From NCBI GenBank assembly GCA_918026815.1, contig CAKJVC010000012.1, positions 2,480,001 through 2,544,000 of the forward strand: 64,000 nt of DNA. Direction: 5' to 3'. Positions 48,372 through 63,158 of this stretch are shown one piece after another. Numbering within the stretch: the first letter of the stretch is position 1; each line of letters begins with the position of its first letter. The position numbers were made by a program, and so were the translations under genes. This DNA comes from Chalara sp. BL73. Its lineage: Eukaryota; Ascomycota; Leotiomycetes; Helotiales. The notes beneath the pieces were generated by a model. That model had not been told where the DNA came from and ran no database searches. It was given only the letters and a program-made list of their open reading frames with translations.

Positions 48372-49920
48372 ACAATTCTTCTGTGTTCTCGGGTTGGTAT
48401 GGGAGTAAACTGGCATGGGATTAGCAGAATATGAGCTAAAGAAATGCTATACTTTGACACCATCTTCCATCTCGAACGCTTGGCTTAGTAGCCATTCTAT
48501 CATTTGCGCACCCGTGATACGTTGAACTTCACCATATTTCACAGTGTCCAGGCAGCATGAGGTTCTTCTAAGCTGTGGGGATAGGGTTCGCCATTTGAAA
48601 TAAAGGGCCTGGTTGTCATTTTGGACAGAAAGAAAGTTGGATGAACTGCTTGAGGATTTCAAATCTGCTCTTTGTGCAAGGAGCATTCCTCAATCTCAGC
48701 GCCATCTCAAAATTCAACCTCGGTTGCATTTCATCAGTTAATGCGTACGTTTTGACAGATACTATGCGACAATGACCCAGGGCTTCACTTTGTCTCCTCT
48801 CCAATGCCACAAATTTGCTAGACTAACCATAGAAATGTTCGTCACAACGAAACAATTTGTTTCACCGAAACATTTAACACCCACATCAGCTCAGAGCACA
48901 CAACATCGCCACCAAAACACGGATCTGGAAACTGCCGCCCGGAGAGGGTTGCTCCGTTGTGAACCATACCATCGCCATGATCTGATTTACATATTCAGTC
49001 CTCGAGAAATCGACAGAACACATAAGACATGGTATTCATTTAGGAGACCTACCAACCACCTAAGCCAGCACTAAGCTTCACTGCCTCCTTAATCGGTCAC
49101 CATGTGCTCATAGCTCAGTATACAAAAACCCAATCCCATAGGCACTCGCTCGTAATACTGCTCCTACCGAACAACGCTTCAAGTCACTATGTATAAACAA
49201 TGCTAATTGAATCATGTAATCAACTCCAGATATCAAACTGCGTAGCTCTCGCCTTATTGCCGCATAGCTACACCAAAATTAATGTCAACACTACCAAGGC
49301 AAATATTCACATACTAGAGCTTAACATTAGCGCTCTCCAGTAATCATGCCGGTAGGTCTGCTCGTGCCTCTTGGAGATGTACAAATATCATTCCTACACA
49401 CACATGTACCTTAAATGCACGTGATTTATGCCAAGTCATTGAATATATACTATAAGTAAGCTGTCGCTCCTCAGTTTTAAATCTCACAACGGAATCTACG
49501 CCTTATACTGTGCTATCACCCCAGCATGATCATTACTTCCACCACTAATTGAACATAAAGGAGGTTTTCCGGCGCATTAGCTAGCTATGTGTATATTTTG
49601 TTGAGGTTTTTCTAGTTTTGGTGCATTGCTTTGCACGTGATTTTATTACAGAAAGATTCTGGCTCTTTGATTCGCTAAAGCCCCTGGAATGTAATATTCG
49701 TTTAGGGTGGGGGAGGGTAATGGGAGTAGTAAGTATTGTCATCGTCAAGATTTCACAAAGGCAACTAAAGTTAAGATTTGTGCTAAATTAATTTTCTTCC
49801 AATTGAGGACGTGCGACATATGAGGGCTCAGACGCCATCTGATCCTCTGAATAGGTTATAGTGGAAGAATCAAAACTTTTATTCATTTAGGGGTTCTTCA
49901 TAAGCAACGGTCAAGGCCAC
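48372..49920. other. Gene-poor interval
   Basis: A minus-strand stretch around 48800-48447 has two overlapping frames with protein-like composition (FEILKQFIQLSF; AQMIEWLLSQAFEMEDGVKV) but no start, family or clean splice. The rest shows nothing recognisable. Confidence 0.3.
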
Positions 49921-51887
49921 ATGGCGAATGCTGAGCCTCCAGCATCGCCAGTTCGCAGGCTGCGAGACACATTTGGGGACCCTAGACCACCGGATATTAG
50001 TCGCAAGATCACTGCCTGTGTAGCCTGTCGCAAGCAAAAGGTGGATTGGAAACAATTCGTGCTACTGAATCGAAAGGACTTGCAACTAACGCAAAGCTAG
50101 ATCAAATGTCATATGAATGATTCCCAACCGCCGTGCGTTCGGTGCAAGAAGAAAGGCACGCCTTGTACAGTAAACCGGAGTTTGCAGATGCTGCTAGAGA
50201 GCGATGTATTGTAAGCACTTTTGATAAGTTGGCTGACGAAATAATATGTTGATTTTTTGTCTTTAGATGGAAACAGACTATAGAACAGAAGATCCATAAT
50301 CTTGAGGCAGCCATTGGAATTAACGGAAAGGATACTCCATCCTTGACTGCTTCTTGGCATGGTAGACAAGATCTAGAGGATGAGCCTTCATCGTTGAATG
50401 AGAAACTGATTGAAGAGGATCAGCAAGATGAGGAAAGGAGTCGATGGAAAATTGTCATAGATTTGGAATCGAGCCCAGGAGCTCTCCCAGGCCATTATCT
50501 CTTTTCGAGGACCTCTCCACGACCGAAAGTCGCTGAGGACATCATAACCCGCGGCATCATCAGTCTAAAAAATGCGCAGGTATATTTTGATGAATATCAA
50601 AGTCGATTAGATCACTTTCTGTACCGTATTTTGGGAGACTACGGTACAGCGACATTGGGACGCATTAGAGAGATATCGCCACTCCTTACCACGGCTATAT
50701 GCGCAGTCGGCGCTTTACATTTGGCGTCTCCAGACTTCGATCTGCTCTATAAAGAGTTCGTTGTCCTGAGCGCAGCACTGAGCTTTTCTAAAAGAAACAC
50801 TGCCGAAGACGTCCAAGCGCTCTGCATTGGCGCATTCTGGCTTAGTGATTTGTCTTGGTCTTTAGTCGGAATAGCAGTCCGAATAGCCACAGACCTGCAG
50901 TTACAAAACAGCTTTTCCAAAGCTCTTCAGGGCAGCCGGGAACATTATTTAGAGGCACGCTTATATCTTCTGGTGTACATCTGCGACCACCACTTTTCGG
51001 TTCCATATGGCAGGCCTCCGATAACTAGAGAATGTGAGGCCGTACGTAATGCGCGAAAGTTCTTGGATTGTGACTCTGCTACTGAAGATGATGCACGACT
51101 GGTAAGCCAGGTCTTGCGCTGGAGTTTTTGCTCCAATGTTTATGACGCATTTGGTGCCGATATCAACAGACCTCTTTCTGATGCGGAGGTCCCCCACGTG
51201 CGGCGGTTCAGCATCGCCTTAGATAGTCTACGTGCTGAATGGGCGGATAGGTTCACTTCGAATACCCACGTTGGAAACTATCCCCGCAAAGGGGTCGGAC
51301 TTCAATACCATTTCGCCAAGCTCTACCTCTGCTCCCATGCCCTTCGCGGGGCCGGATCAACCCAAGCTAATTCTCGATCTCCTGATGTGGCTGGGGAGCT
51401 GGACGAGATCGCCAATTCTGGGATGCTTTCTGCCGTGTCTATTCTCCGTGCTGTAGTATCTGATAGAGAAATTCAATCCCATCTCAATGGCCTACCAACA
51501 AACTTCGATATCATGATTGCTTTTGCAGTGGTCTTCCTTCTTAAAGTCTCCACACACTTCTCCGGTTCTATACAGCTTGACATCCAGGAAATTCAAAGTT
51601 TAATGAGCACACTCATCTCCGTCCTGAAAGAAGTGATTGCGAAGATGCACCCGCACCACCTACTAGTCAGTATCACGAGAGGCATCGAAGATCTCCTACA
51701 GAGCTGCGGAATTGCCCCTGGTGCAGCTGCTACTGTATCGACTCTCTTACCTCAACAGGCGCATAAAATCCTACCTGATTTCGATATGCCGCATGGAGAC
51801 TTCAACTTGGTGGCCGATGGAGTGTTCGACCCGTATTCTGTGAGTGAATATGATTTTCTGATAGGTCAGGATCAGTATATACCATAA
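49921..51887 (+). CDS. Zn2Cys6 fungal-specific transcription factor
   Basis: Three exons (49921-50040, 50101-50210, 50267-51887) give 616 residues. The binuclear zinc cluster spans the first intron: CVACRKQK|IKC, then CVRCKKKGTPC, with Cys at 33, 36, 43, 52, 55 and 62, i.e. the canonical CX2CX6CX8CX2CX6C. A short coiled linker (KQTIEQKIHNLEAAIG), usual for dimerisation, follows. The middle homology region includes ARLYLLVYICDHHFSVPYGR and CNVYDAFGADINRPLSD. The acidic C-terminal end could be an activation region. Targets cannot be read from sequence. The MFS transporter gene 748 bp downstream on the same strand is a natural candidate target. Confidence 0.92.
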
Positions 51888-52635
51888 ACATGCCTTTAGA
51901 AAGACTATCTTGCACAACTTTAGGGGGAAAGTACGAGAAAAGCTGTTTGAGATAATTGCAGAGTTGGCAACAGATCCAATAACATTTCAGAGTGTTTTTA
52001 ATATTCGTACGTAGCCGTCTCTATCCTGTTACTGTTGCGCCTTAATACCAAATATAATACTTACACGGAACACGAAAAGGAATAATACTGATAATGAAGA
52101 TAGTAATGTCAAAGATGAGCCTATAGAAGGCACGTTGTATTTCAAGGTACAGGTTCGGAGGTAGTTTAACTAGTGAAATTATTATAATCTAGTCCTCTTT
52201 CTAGCTTACAATAAGATCCACCCCTGTCACCCAACCTCCCCACAAATTCGGTGTGTAGGGGACTCGACAGTTTTATACACGGCACAAGCTTTGTTCCAAA
52301 TTAGAAGATATGCTACGCCTCCTATGCTTGAAATCATGTCAATTAGGTATGCGGATTTATTATAATAATGAAGACCGTGACCAAGGCATCTCCATATTTG
52401 GCGAGCATCGGGATGAAGACCGATATTGATGTCGGTGTCTCGCCGGTGGAGCAACGATATGTATATAACAGCGCAAAGGACCTCTTTCTTCGTTTCTGCA
52501 CATTAGCACCACTGTGTAAGCATCAGATCAGTCATTCCTCATCATCGGTATTATTTTATGTATAATTGCGCGGGCTACCACTGAAGGTGCCTCGGATTTG
52601 GTACGGTCAGCACATCATTCATCTGTGCCTTGACT
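51888..52635. other. Intergenic region between regulator and transporter
   Basis: This holds the regulator's 3' end and the transporter's promoter. No clear paired CGG-type binding site was identified by eye. Confidence 0.3.
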
Positions 52636-54353
52636 ATGAAATCGAGCGATTTCAGCTTGGATACCATCCAGGTGACGCCGCAGCCTACTGGCGCCACGGA
52701 GCTCGGGAATACAACGGACCTTGAGAAAATCGCTGCTGTCTTGCGTTCCCCGGAATCAGAAGATGGACAAGTCATTGGAGACCCGGAGGCTATTTACTCA
52801 ATCTTTAGCATTGCCGAAAAGAGATTCATAACCTTAATAGCCGCTCTCACCACTCTCTTTCCGCCCCTTACCGCAAGCATATATTATCCCGTCATTCCGC
52901 TGCTTGCAAAAGAGTTGAATGTATCTATTAGTGCCATTAACCTTACCGTCACAGTCTATTTGGTAAGGACCACTACGAAATCATATAATGTAAATTGACT
53001 GCTGCTAATACAAAAATATCTTAATAGATAGTTCAAGGCCTTGCCCCATCTTTTATTGGAAACTTATCCGACGAGACTGGCCGCAGACCCGCTCTCATCC
53101 TTTCCTTTGTCATATATATTGCCGGCTGCATAGGCGCGGCATTGAAAGGAAACTACGCCCTATTGATGACCATGCGCTGTCTGCAGAGTGCAGGAAGCAG
53201 CGGCACTATTGCGCTCTCTCTTGCAACGGTATCTGATATTGTTACATCAGCGGAACGGGGAATCTACACATCATACGTACAGATGGGATGGATGCTTGGA
53301 CCAACTCTTGGGCCGGTGAGCTCCGCCTATTTTGGCACAGTCTGTGCCAGGGACACTTCTGACTGACTAGCTATATAGGTGCTCGGTGGTCTCTTGAGTC
53401 AATATCTGGGATGGCGATCTATCTTCTGGTTTCTCGCCATCTTCGCCTCACTGGTGTTTACGATATTGTTAATTTTCTTACCAGAGACTAGCCGCAACGT
53501 AGTCGGCAACGGCTTCATTCCAGCTCGGAAGTGGAATATGTCACTGCTGGCCTACTTACATACTCGAAAGCAGCGCAAGGCTAGCGACAACCAATCTGGT
53601 GGGAATATCCATATAGCGTCCAAAGCAAAATTTAATCCCTTGAACTCCATGAAGTTATTCTTCGACAAAGAGTCATCCATTCTACTCTTCTACAGTGGCT
53701 CTATCTACGCAAGCACCTACATGGTGCTGTCAACTCTGCCCGATCAGTTAGAGGAGAAATACGGGCTCGACACCTTACACACCAGTCTCTGTTACCTTGC
53801 CACGGGATTTGGGACCATATCATCTGTTCTCTTGGTCGGCCGCATCCTAGACTGGAACTTCCGTCGACACGCCAAGCTCCTTGGAATCGAGATATCCAAG
53901 AACAAACAGCAAGATCTCAAAGATTTCCCCATCGAGATTGTACGTCTTCAGGTCAGCTTGCCCTTGCTCTTCCTTTCCGGTGCCAGCCTCGTAGCATATG
54001 GATGGACGATGCAAGCTCGCACATCGCTGGCTCTACCCATGATCTTCCTCTTCTTGCAATCGTTCGGGGGCTCCGGCGCATTCTCGGGGTTCAATAATTT
54101 AATCATGGATTTGAATCGTTCCAAGCCCGGGACTGCGTCGGCAGCAATGAACATGGCGCGCTGTTGGATGGGCGCCGCAGGCGTAGCAGTTGCTGGTCCG
54201 TTGAATCATGCTGGCGGTGCAGGGTGGTTGGCCGTAACTATCGCTGGTGTATGGCTGGTCTTTAGCCCGCTTGCATTGCTGGCAATCAATTATGGACCGA
54301 AGTGGCGAGAGGAGAAGAGGTTGAGGAACCTGGAGGATGCTGCGAGGAAGTAG
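52636..54353 (+). CDS. MFS transporter, DHA1 drug:H+ antiporter type
   Basis: Three exons (52636-52962, 53028-53315, 53379-54353) give 529 residues with about 12 membrane segments. After an 85-residue cytosolic N-terminus come LTASIYYPVIPLLAKELNVS (TM1) and motif A between TM2 and TM3 (GNLSDETGRRPAL). The antiporter motif C region reads QMGWMLGPTLGPV|LGGLLSQ across the second intron, followed by YLGWRSIFWFLAIFASLVF. The long central loop and a basic tail (GPKWREEKRLRNLEDAARK) complete it. The pattern fits fungal Qdr/Dtr-like DHA1 exporters of drugs, weak acids or polyamines; the substrate cannot be stated. Its proximity to a Zn2Cys6 gene suggests regulation by it. Confidence 0.92.
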
Positions 54354-57300
54354 CGCTAGAGTCTCAAGGCAGCAATACTGCGGACGTGCGACCGTATCTC
54401 AAGGAATGAAGGCGAGAACGGGGTTATACAAGATGCAAGTAAGATTTGGTTATAAGAAAAGTGCGGTGGGGAAGATGTAAGAATGTTGAATATGTTCATT
54501 ATCCAGGACGGCTTGGTCATCTTTGTCATTAAGTCTGGCTAGAAGTTAGACTTCAATGGATGCCTGACAATGGTAGTGCGGCGCGCATGTGTGGATTTAT
54601 TTAATGGCTTTCTAGAACAGAAATTAGTCTGTGCATGAGGAAGCCTTCGCCATCTCAAATTAACACCTATAAACCACAGCTCTCTTCAAACCCGTAAAAG
54701 CGAAAGGGAACTTATAAGCTATATAACGATGCTAGCTGTGGCGTTTGCATCTCCGCTTTTGTCACATTGAGCCCAGCACATTTCGTAGGTTAATCTTTCC
54801 CGTAACACAGAAGTATCAGAAGCGCGTCTCTTTGTCAAGCGGTGCTGTGTTTTCTTGAGAGAATGGTGTAAATGCGTGAGTGGCGGTGAAAAGCAAGCTG
54901 GCAACAGAACAACGAGTGGTTGAGCTTGGAACCCAGTGACTACATGCTCCGAAAGCAGGTATGCTAAAGATGCATGACGCATGGCGTACATTAATGAAAC
55001 CTTTATTTGGGTTTTCGTATGTCTTTCGGAAGTATTATATCTTCTTACAAGGCTCCACCCGAGGCCCCAGACTGGCTTGCTGAACTCCATCTTGCTGACA
55101 AGAGCTGTGTGCAGATGGCTTTGCTTTATGCATGAGTGCCTGCAGCGTAGCGCAGTTCTGAAATATAAGCTACCTAAACGCCTCGTTTTGAAAGATGGCA
55201 ATCTGCAAGCGTTTCAAACTTACGCCTACTGGCCCATAACAGCCTCTCAGCCAGCCCTTTACTGATTCTCGTAAAAGGAAAGGCACAGTTACAATACAAT
55301 GAACGGAAACCTTGTCCGCTTCTCTTCCTTGTTCATCCTGTCTCAGAGACCAGGTGTTCGCTTTATACGTGAATGCTAAATCTCAAACATGTATGCTCCC
55401 CGTTATCGAGATAGGCCCGTGGTATTACTGCTCGGAATGATGGCAAGATAATGCGAATAGCGGCAAGGAAGGACCTGGCAACAGCATCGCGAATGATCTT
55501 ATAAAGGATATGCCCGCCCAAATAGCCATTCGATAGTTTCCATAAATGTAATAAAGATAAATGCACGCAGATTTCAAGCTTTCGATTAAAACACCCGTCT
55601 TTGCATAGGTTTCAGTGAAAAGCATCATGCTTAATGCTGCTCCTTGTCTTCATGAGGTGTTCCAGAGAAATAATACCGAGAACCTGGTCGCTTTTATATT
55701 TGTTGCCTTGCCATGATCTCGAAGCTGTAGTGTCTCAGCCCACATATCCCACACGAGCAGTTGCTCTGGCAGAGCTTGATGCTTGTCCATGAAAGCCCTG
55801 ATACAACCCCGATAACACATGGCTTCTTATAAGATTTGCCTATAAATGCTCTCAGATTTCACAAAAAAAATTCTGTAAGAGCGTGATTTGGCTACCACGG
55901 GGATTTCATTGGGGTGGCTGTCTCCTGTGTTCTGAGTTTTATACGTGATGCTGCTGGGCGATATTGGCAGAATGGCAGTCTCACTGCTGAAGTTGGATGT
56001 AAGATATAACAAATAACGAAGGTAGTAGCTTTTAACTGATGCTGGGGTGATTCGACAATAAAGCAGAGACCGACAGCAGCGAACTGTTTAGCTGCAGCGG
56101 AACAACAATAAGTGTAGTTTCAGCATCCAGAAAGAGAAGACAAGTCCTAATCCTCTTTCAAAGCATACAAACGCCTGAAGCTTGCACCATTAGATATGTG
56201 TACCCCCCTCTGTCCACCTCAGACATGATATTTCGTAACTGAATCCCTTCCCTACAGACAATAAAGCAGGCTGGGCGATATTTTATACCTTTTCTTGCAA
56301 CCTGATCAACTACCTCCCAAGGTCTTTCCCCAGAAACAAACAGCCAATCCCAAACTTACCTCGCCGGTCCGTAAAACGCCGCGCTATCATCATGAAATCC
56401 GCATCTTGCGCATATACCCTCTAGGCGCTTCAGCACAGCGGATGAAGGTCCCGCTCTCCGTCGTTGCTGGCATACGCGCCAAATCTTTTTGGCCGCGCCT
56501 GCGGTATTTGATCATGCCAGGTAGAAGATGTGCAGACATGCAAGACGCAATGAACAAAAGACACCCAAAGAAACGAGAAAGAAAAAAGGACGGAGGGGGG
56601 CGGCGGCAATGAAAAACCCCCTCCCTTCCCTCCCCAAGAAACATTGCTGAGCTGTTCACAACAAACAAGAAAAACAAACAGACAAGATAGAAGAAGGCCA
56701 TCCCGGCCGGAGGTACACGAGACGGGATGCTCGTTTCCGCCAGGATAGGAGCGAGTTTTTTAGGTTTTTTTTTGGCCTTGCTATGCTCGTCTTCCCGGAT
56801 CCGCTGTGTGGAGAGGCCTTCGGGAATTTGAGTTTGAAGATCGGGGACGGTTGGTGGCGGTTTTCGTCGTCACAGCTTTGACGACGGAAGTATATGGCCG
56901 CTAGAAGAAGTATAATTTTAGTTACCATGCTCTGCTCCCTGGACGTTTGAGTGCCCCGTTAATCTTACAGGAACCATTAACAACCAGCATACACTATGCC
57001 ATAGATAGAGAGACAGTGGAAGTATGACGCGGCTTGCTCCCACTTCCCATCACGCAATCAGATTACAACAGAACAAAAAATTGCAGATATTTGCGTTTTG
57101 TAATGCATTTTCTCGTTACAGAAGTCTAATTTTGCCATCCTGCACAGAATCGCTGGCCCAGCTAATGCTCAATACCTGTACCTTATTGATACAACATTCC
57201 CGAAAACTCCTCTATAATGACCTGGCGAATTAAGCTCAAAGCCAGATGTGTAAAAGCTAACGTAACAAATGAATCATACTACACGTCTTCGACTATATAC

Positions 57301-57424
57301 TCGAACAGAAGACGATGGGTGGGTCATAAGCATCCTGGTGTATCCTTGAATGCGTGTTATTGCCTCCAAACCTCAGATCGCGTGGTCGAAAAGGTGACCC
57401 CGCGATTTCATTATCGCTATTACA
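54354..57424. other. Long gene-poor interval (about 3.1 kb)
   Basis: This is the largest gap in the window. Frames such as 55201-54719 minus (160 codons) and 56295-56612 plus have no domain and atypical composition, and are not accepted. No transposon ends or long repeats were seen. Degenerate repeats cannot be excluded by eye. Confidence 0.35.
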
Positions 57425-58836
57425 TTAGCGGGCGTGGGCTGCAACCGCGCTCTTTGCCGCATCATATGCCTTCTTGGGGTCCATAGCGTAGCTGGGTGCG
57501 AAGCCATTAAGGAGTACGAATATTGTGACTGCCCCCAATGCAAGGACGAGGAGCTTGCGGAGAATTGGTCGATTGGCACCAAACTCAGCCCATGCTCTTG
57601 TTGAACTTCCGAGGAGCTCCTTCCGTTGGTCTGGAGTGGTCTTGAAGTAAAGCATTCCTAGAAGAGCAATTGCGTAACCGAAAATTTGGAGGTTCGACAA
57701 GACCGTTCCCCAGATGACGATGGAGAAGCAAACGAGAAGGATATCTTTGAGAACACCGCAGAGGGTAAGGGTAAGTCCTGACGTCTTTCCGATCTATGCA
57801 ATTGTTAGTTTGGTACATTGCAGACCAAAGAGATGCAACTTACCAAGAAGACCACTGAGACGTTCAACATGAATGCAACCCATGCATTTGCCAGAAGAGT
57901 CCAGATGCCGACTGCATAAATTTGCTCCACAGTAACCTTGGGTACCTCCCAGAAGAGGGCTAAGGTGAAGTTCATGATAGCACAGATCGGTGCAAAGTAG
58001 TAGAGAGAAACGAGGGGATCCATCTTCTCTTGGCCATTCAACAACGAGGAAACCAAGTTGATCCGGATAGCCTCGAAAATAACACCTCCGAGCTGGTAGA
58101 GAAAACCGACCAGGACAAAGTCGATCTCTCCGAAAGAAGCAATAACAACTCCGATAACGATGGCCGAGACGTTGGCAAACTTCTTGAAACTGACCTCCTC
58201 GGTGCCCATAATTCCACCAGTAATGAGGACAGCAACGGGGGTTGTAGCCTATTCAGGAATTATTAGCATGCGTCATCCTCCTAGATCGAGCTGTAATTCT
58301 ATACCTTAAGCATCTGGATGAAAGATACGCTCAAATACAAGTATGTTAGGTTCCCGCAGATCAAACTCAGACTGAAGGCAGCTCCAATTGGAACAATTGC
58401 CCTCATGTAGATTCTGCCATTCATCTTCTGCTTCTTCCTGCCATCAAGGAGCGTTGTAAATCTTGCCATTATTTGTGTGATGATGGTCGCAAAGATCAGA
58501 TGCCATGCTGTCAACAAGACTGGGTAGGCTGCCAATGGCTGTTAGGGAGAGCTGGTCAATGGTGAAGCTTGAGACTTACGGAAGTTGAGTGTTGCCAGGA
58601 TCCACTTGTTGAATAGAATGACGCTGGAGCTGAAGAAGATCCATATGCTATAGACAAATAAGCAGCTGTAGTGTGTTGGAGGGGGGTGGAAAGGCATACA
58701 CGACATAAACGAATGAGGGAATTCCAGCGCCTTTCCGTTCGACCGCAGCCTTCTCAGAATTTGGATTGACTGTTGGCAAGACTGGCGAGTTTGCCCGAGC
58801 AATCTCATCCGACACGCGGACCTTTTCTTCAGTCAT
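57425..58836 (-). CDS. glfB: TPT-family nucleotide-sugar transporter, likely Golgi UDP-galactofuranose transporter
   Basis: Exons 58836-58700, 58647-58580, 58528-58305, 58248-57844 and 57793-57425 give 400 residues. Membrane segments include VVIWIFFSSSVILFNKWILA, YPVLLTAWHLIFATIITQIM, SLSLICGNLTYLYLSVSFIQ, then ATTPVAVLITGGIMGTEEVS, FVLVGFLYQLGGVIFEAIRI, WTLLANAWVAFMLNVSVVFL and GLTLTLCGVLKDILLVCFSI. The SVSFIQMLK|ATTPV and FEAIR motifs are typical of the triose-phosphate/nucleotide-sugar carrier superfamily. The specific role is inferred mainly from context: it lies head-to-head with UDP-galactopyranose mutase, and in Aspergillus fumigatus the UDP-Galf transporter gene glfB is adjacent to the mutase gene glfA; the length also fits. 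Family is certain; substrate is probable. Confidence 0.85.
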
Positions 58837-59018
58837 GGTTGCGCTGGGGAATGTATGATATTGTTCAGGAGAAAGCGCAAGGCGTCAATAATGTTGCGCC
58901 TTCTACCAATGCAAAGAGAGATCGAGTAGTAGTTATCAAGAGAGATCTGATTATTCTTCGCCAACGCTGTCGCAGGGTGTCGAAGACAAAAATTGTCGCG
59001 GCGAGGTTGTTGAAGAAA

Positions 59019-59046
59019 GATGATGATGATGGTGGTGGTGGTGGTG
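59019..59046 (+). repeat. Trinucleotide repeat (GAT)n(GGT)n
   Basis: Consecutive GAT units pass directly into GGT units about 180-210 bp upstream of the transporter ATG on the opposite strand. Confidence 0.8.
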
Positions 59047-60675
59047 ACGATAGAGTGGTGGAGTTTGGGAGATGCAGAAGATGTAGCGTCAAGATTGTTT
59101 CCTCAAAAAAAAGTGGATAAAGTCCGCATGCAGGCTTATCCTAATCAAAAATCAAAATCAAAGCCCCCTTTTCTAGAAAAAAAGGGACCTATCGCCTGGC
59201 CTTAGGCCTGGGCTGGCTAACCATAACAGGCCCTACAAATTGCAATTGATACATTATTATTACCCAGTTCTGTTCTGTACCATACGTACTTACTGGCTGT
59301 ACCACGCGCTGCAGCCAGCCCACTATTATTTTGTGATTTTCTTTTTTACTATTTCCAGGTGGCATATCTCTGGGTCCTTTTCACTCCCGTCCCGTCTCCT
59401 ATCTAGGCGCATTGGCTTGCGTCGGGCTTGATCTTATTTTCACTAACACTTGTCAGGGTGAAGTTTAAATAGAAACTTTGGGAGTGGCCAAAGACACCAA
59501 GATGCCAAGGTTCTTCAGTCAAGCAAAGAAGTATGCCCACACAACCCTGACCTCATTTTGATAAATATATGCCTACCCTACTACTTACTGCCCACTGTTC
59601 CACCTTGTTTCCCACCGCACATGAGTAAGGATACCGTACCTACTACCAAGTGCTGTACCTGCTTTACAGTCCTGGACCCTTATCGATGGATGCACATGCT
59701 CCATTAGCTCCTAGAGTCAACGACCGTCATTACGCAGATCAGTTTCAGCTTCATAATGGTTCCTATGCTGGTGGAGACAGATGAAAAAAAACACACACAA
59801 ACAGATCGCCCTTCCATGACCCTGATCAACCAGCACTCATCAGAATCGCATTCAGCCAGCCTTTTGGGTAAAGGTACGGTTCGGTGGCGTTTGATGGTTA
59901 AACCTGGCAGCCACCAACGTCGCCAGTCACAAGAAACTATTGATATGTATCACAGCATTTGCCGATCTGAATCATACAGCAAAAGAGTCTACGGTATTCG
60001 CTTGCTTCCCGGGAATGCATATAGAAACGAAAGTAGCTAACGAGGCTCTGCGTGCACCACACCTCATGTTTTACCTAAGCGTCGGGGGCTCTTTTTCATT
60101 TTGGGTGCCTGCATCTTTGTGTTTGGAGAGCCCGTTATTGCCTGTCTCTAATTTGGTGAGCGTAGTACGGGAGTATGTATGCGCCCATATTCAGGCTAGA
60201 TAATCAATGCTCGTGTCTTCCCAGATTTGCAACCTGTGCTGACTCGTGACTCTCCCGAATGTTTGTAGTCCCAGTCCAGAGTTGCGAATACAATGTCGAA
60301 AGCTGTTTGTGGAAGAAGTTGGGAGCATGGGCGCGTACGTGGTTGTTGCTGTAGAATGCCGTGAGCATATTGTAGCAACAGCCACACGCATTGCTCTCAA
60401 TTGTTCCATCACGTCTGGTAAATGATTAATTGCCAATCACGTATCATTCAAATCAGTGGAATAATGACGATATCGGGAACGTAATTTCAGATTTCATTAG
60501 CATCCAGGGGTCTGGTCTGGTGTGTGTGTGTGTGCACACCGCAAGCAGAAGCAAACGCCAGGTACTGTTCTCTCTCCACTCACTGGACGGAGCAGGTACT
60601 GGACTGGACTGTGTAATTATTGTAGATTAAGCGAAAGATAAGATGTTGAGGATGTGGAATGTGGGCGCCGTAAAA

Positions 60676-60697
60676 GGGAAAGGGGGGGCGGGGGGGC
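60676..60697 (+). repeat. G-rich cluster, potential G-quadruplex
   Basis: A G3 run, then two G7 runs separated by one C, lie within about 22 bases, roughly 440 bp upstream of the mutase start. The spacing permits a G-quadruplex; function is unknown. Confidence 0.6.
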
Positions 60698-61139
60698 GTT
60701 ACCATTAACCCTACTTACTTACTTACCTTAAATCATCCCTACCACTCCACTAGACCCAGTACTCTCTACCCTGGGCAGCCTCCCGAAAGAAAAAAAAGTT
60801 ACGACTACCCCAAGACCACCAACCACCACACCCAAAAAAAGCACCCACCCTCCCCCCCCCTGGTCGTGTCCCATCAAAAATTAATTTCAACCCCTCGTCC
60901 ATTATTATTCTGCCCATCCCATCCCATAGCCATATCCTCATGAGCTAGAATTCCGCAACACCAACTCTCTGTACATTTTCCTGCTCAATTACTTTTGTAC
61001 ATATGAACACGGGTGCACCAGAGCGTGTCATAAAATACATCTTGGGTTTTTTTACAGCCAGCTTAAGTTTTTGGTAACTTCGGTTTGGTCCACCACCAAG
61101 TTCCACCCCGCATAAACAGAACTCCAAATACCTGACACA

Positions 61140-63158
<2,019 letters not shown>

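Larger units (their letters stand above)
58837..61139. promoter_or_regulatory. 2.3-kb divergent upstream region of the transporter and mutase genes
   Basis: No accepted ORF. It contains a GAT/GGT trinucleotide run near 59019-59046 (in the transporter leader or promoter), a (TG)7 run at 60521-60534, a G-rich cluster at 60676-60697 and C-rich tracts near 60850-60860. It is long for this gene-dense window, suggesting complex regulation or long leaders. Confidence 0.45.

Noticed and set aside
48447..48810. Two overlapping minus-strand frames downstream of RPL27.
   Set aside because: Protein-like patches, but no ATG, no recognisable family and no clean splice; kept only as a note in the gap entry.
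49921..54353. Secondary-metabolite biosynthetic cluster around the Zn2Cys6 and MFS genes.
   Set aside because: No polyketide synthase, NRPS, terpene synthase, P450 or other tailoring enzyme is within reach in this window.
54719..55201. 160-codon minus-strand ORF in the large gap.
   Set aside because: No domain, Cys/His/Ser-heavy random-like composition, no supporting splice sites.
56295..56701. Opposed ORFs of about 105 codons on both strands.
   Set aside because: Mirror-frame ORFs in purine/pyrimidine-rich sequence; likely a compositional artefact.
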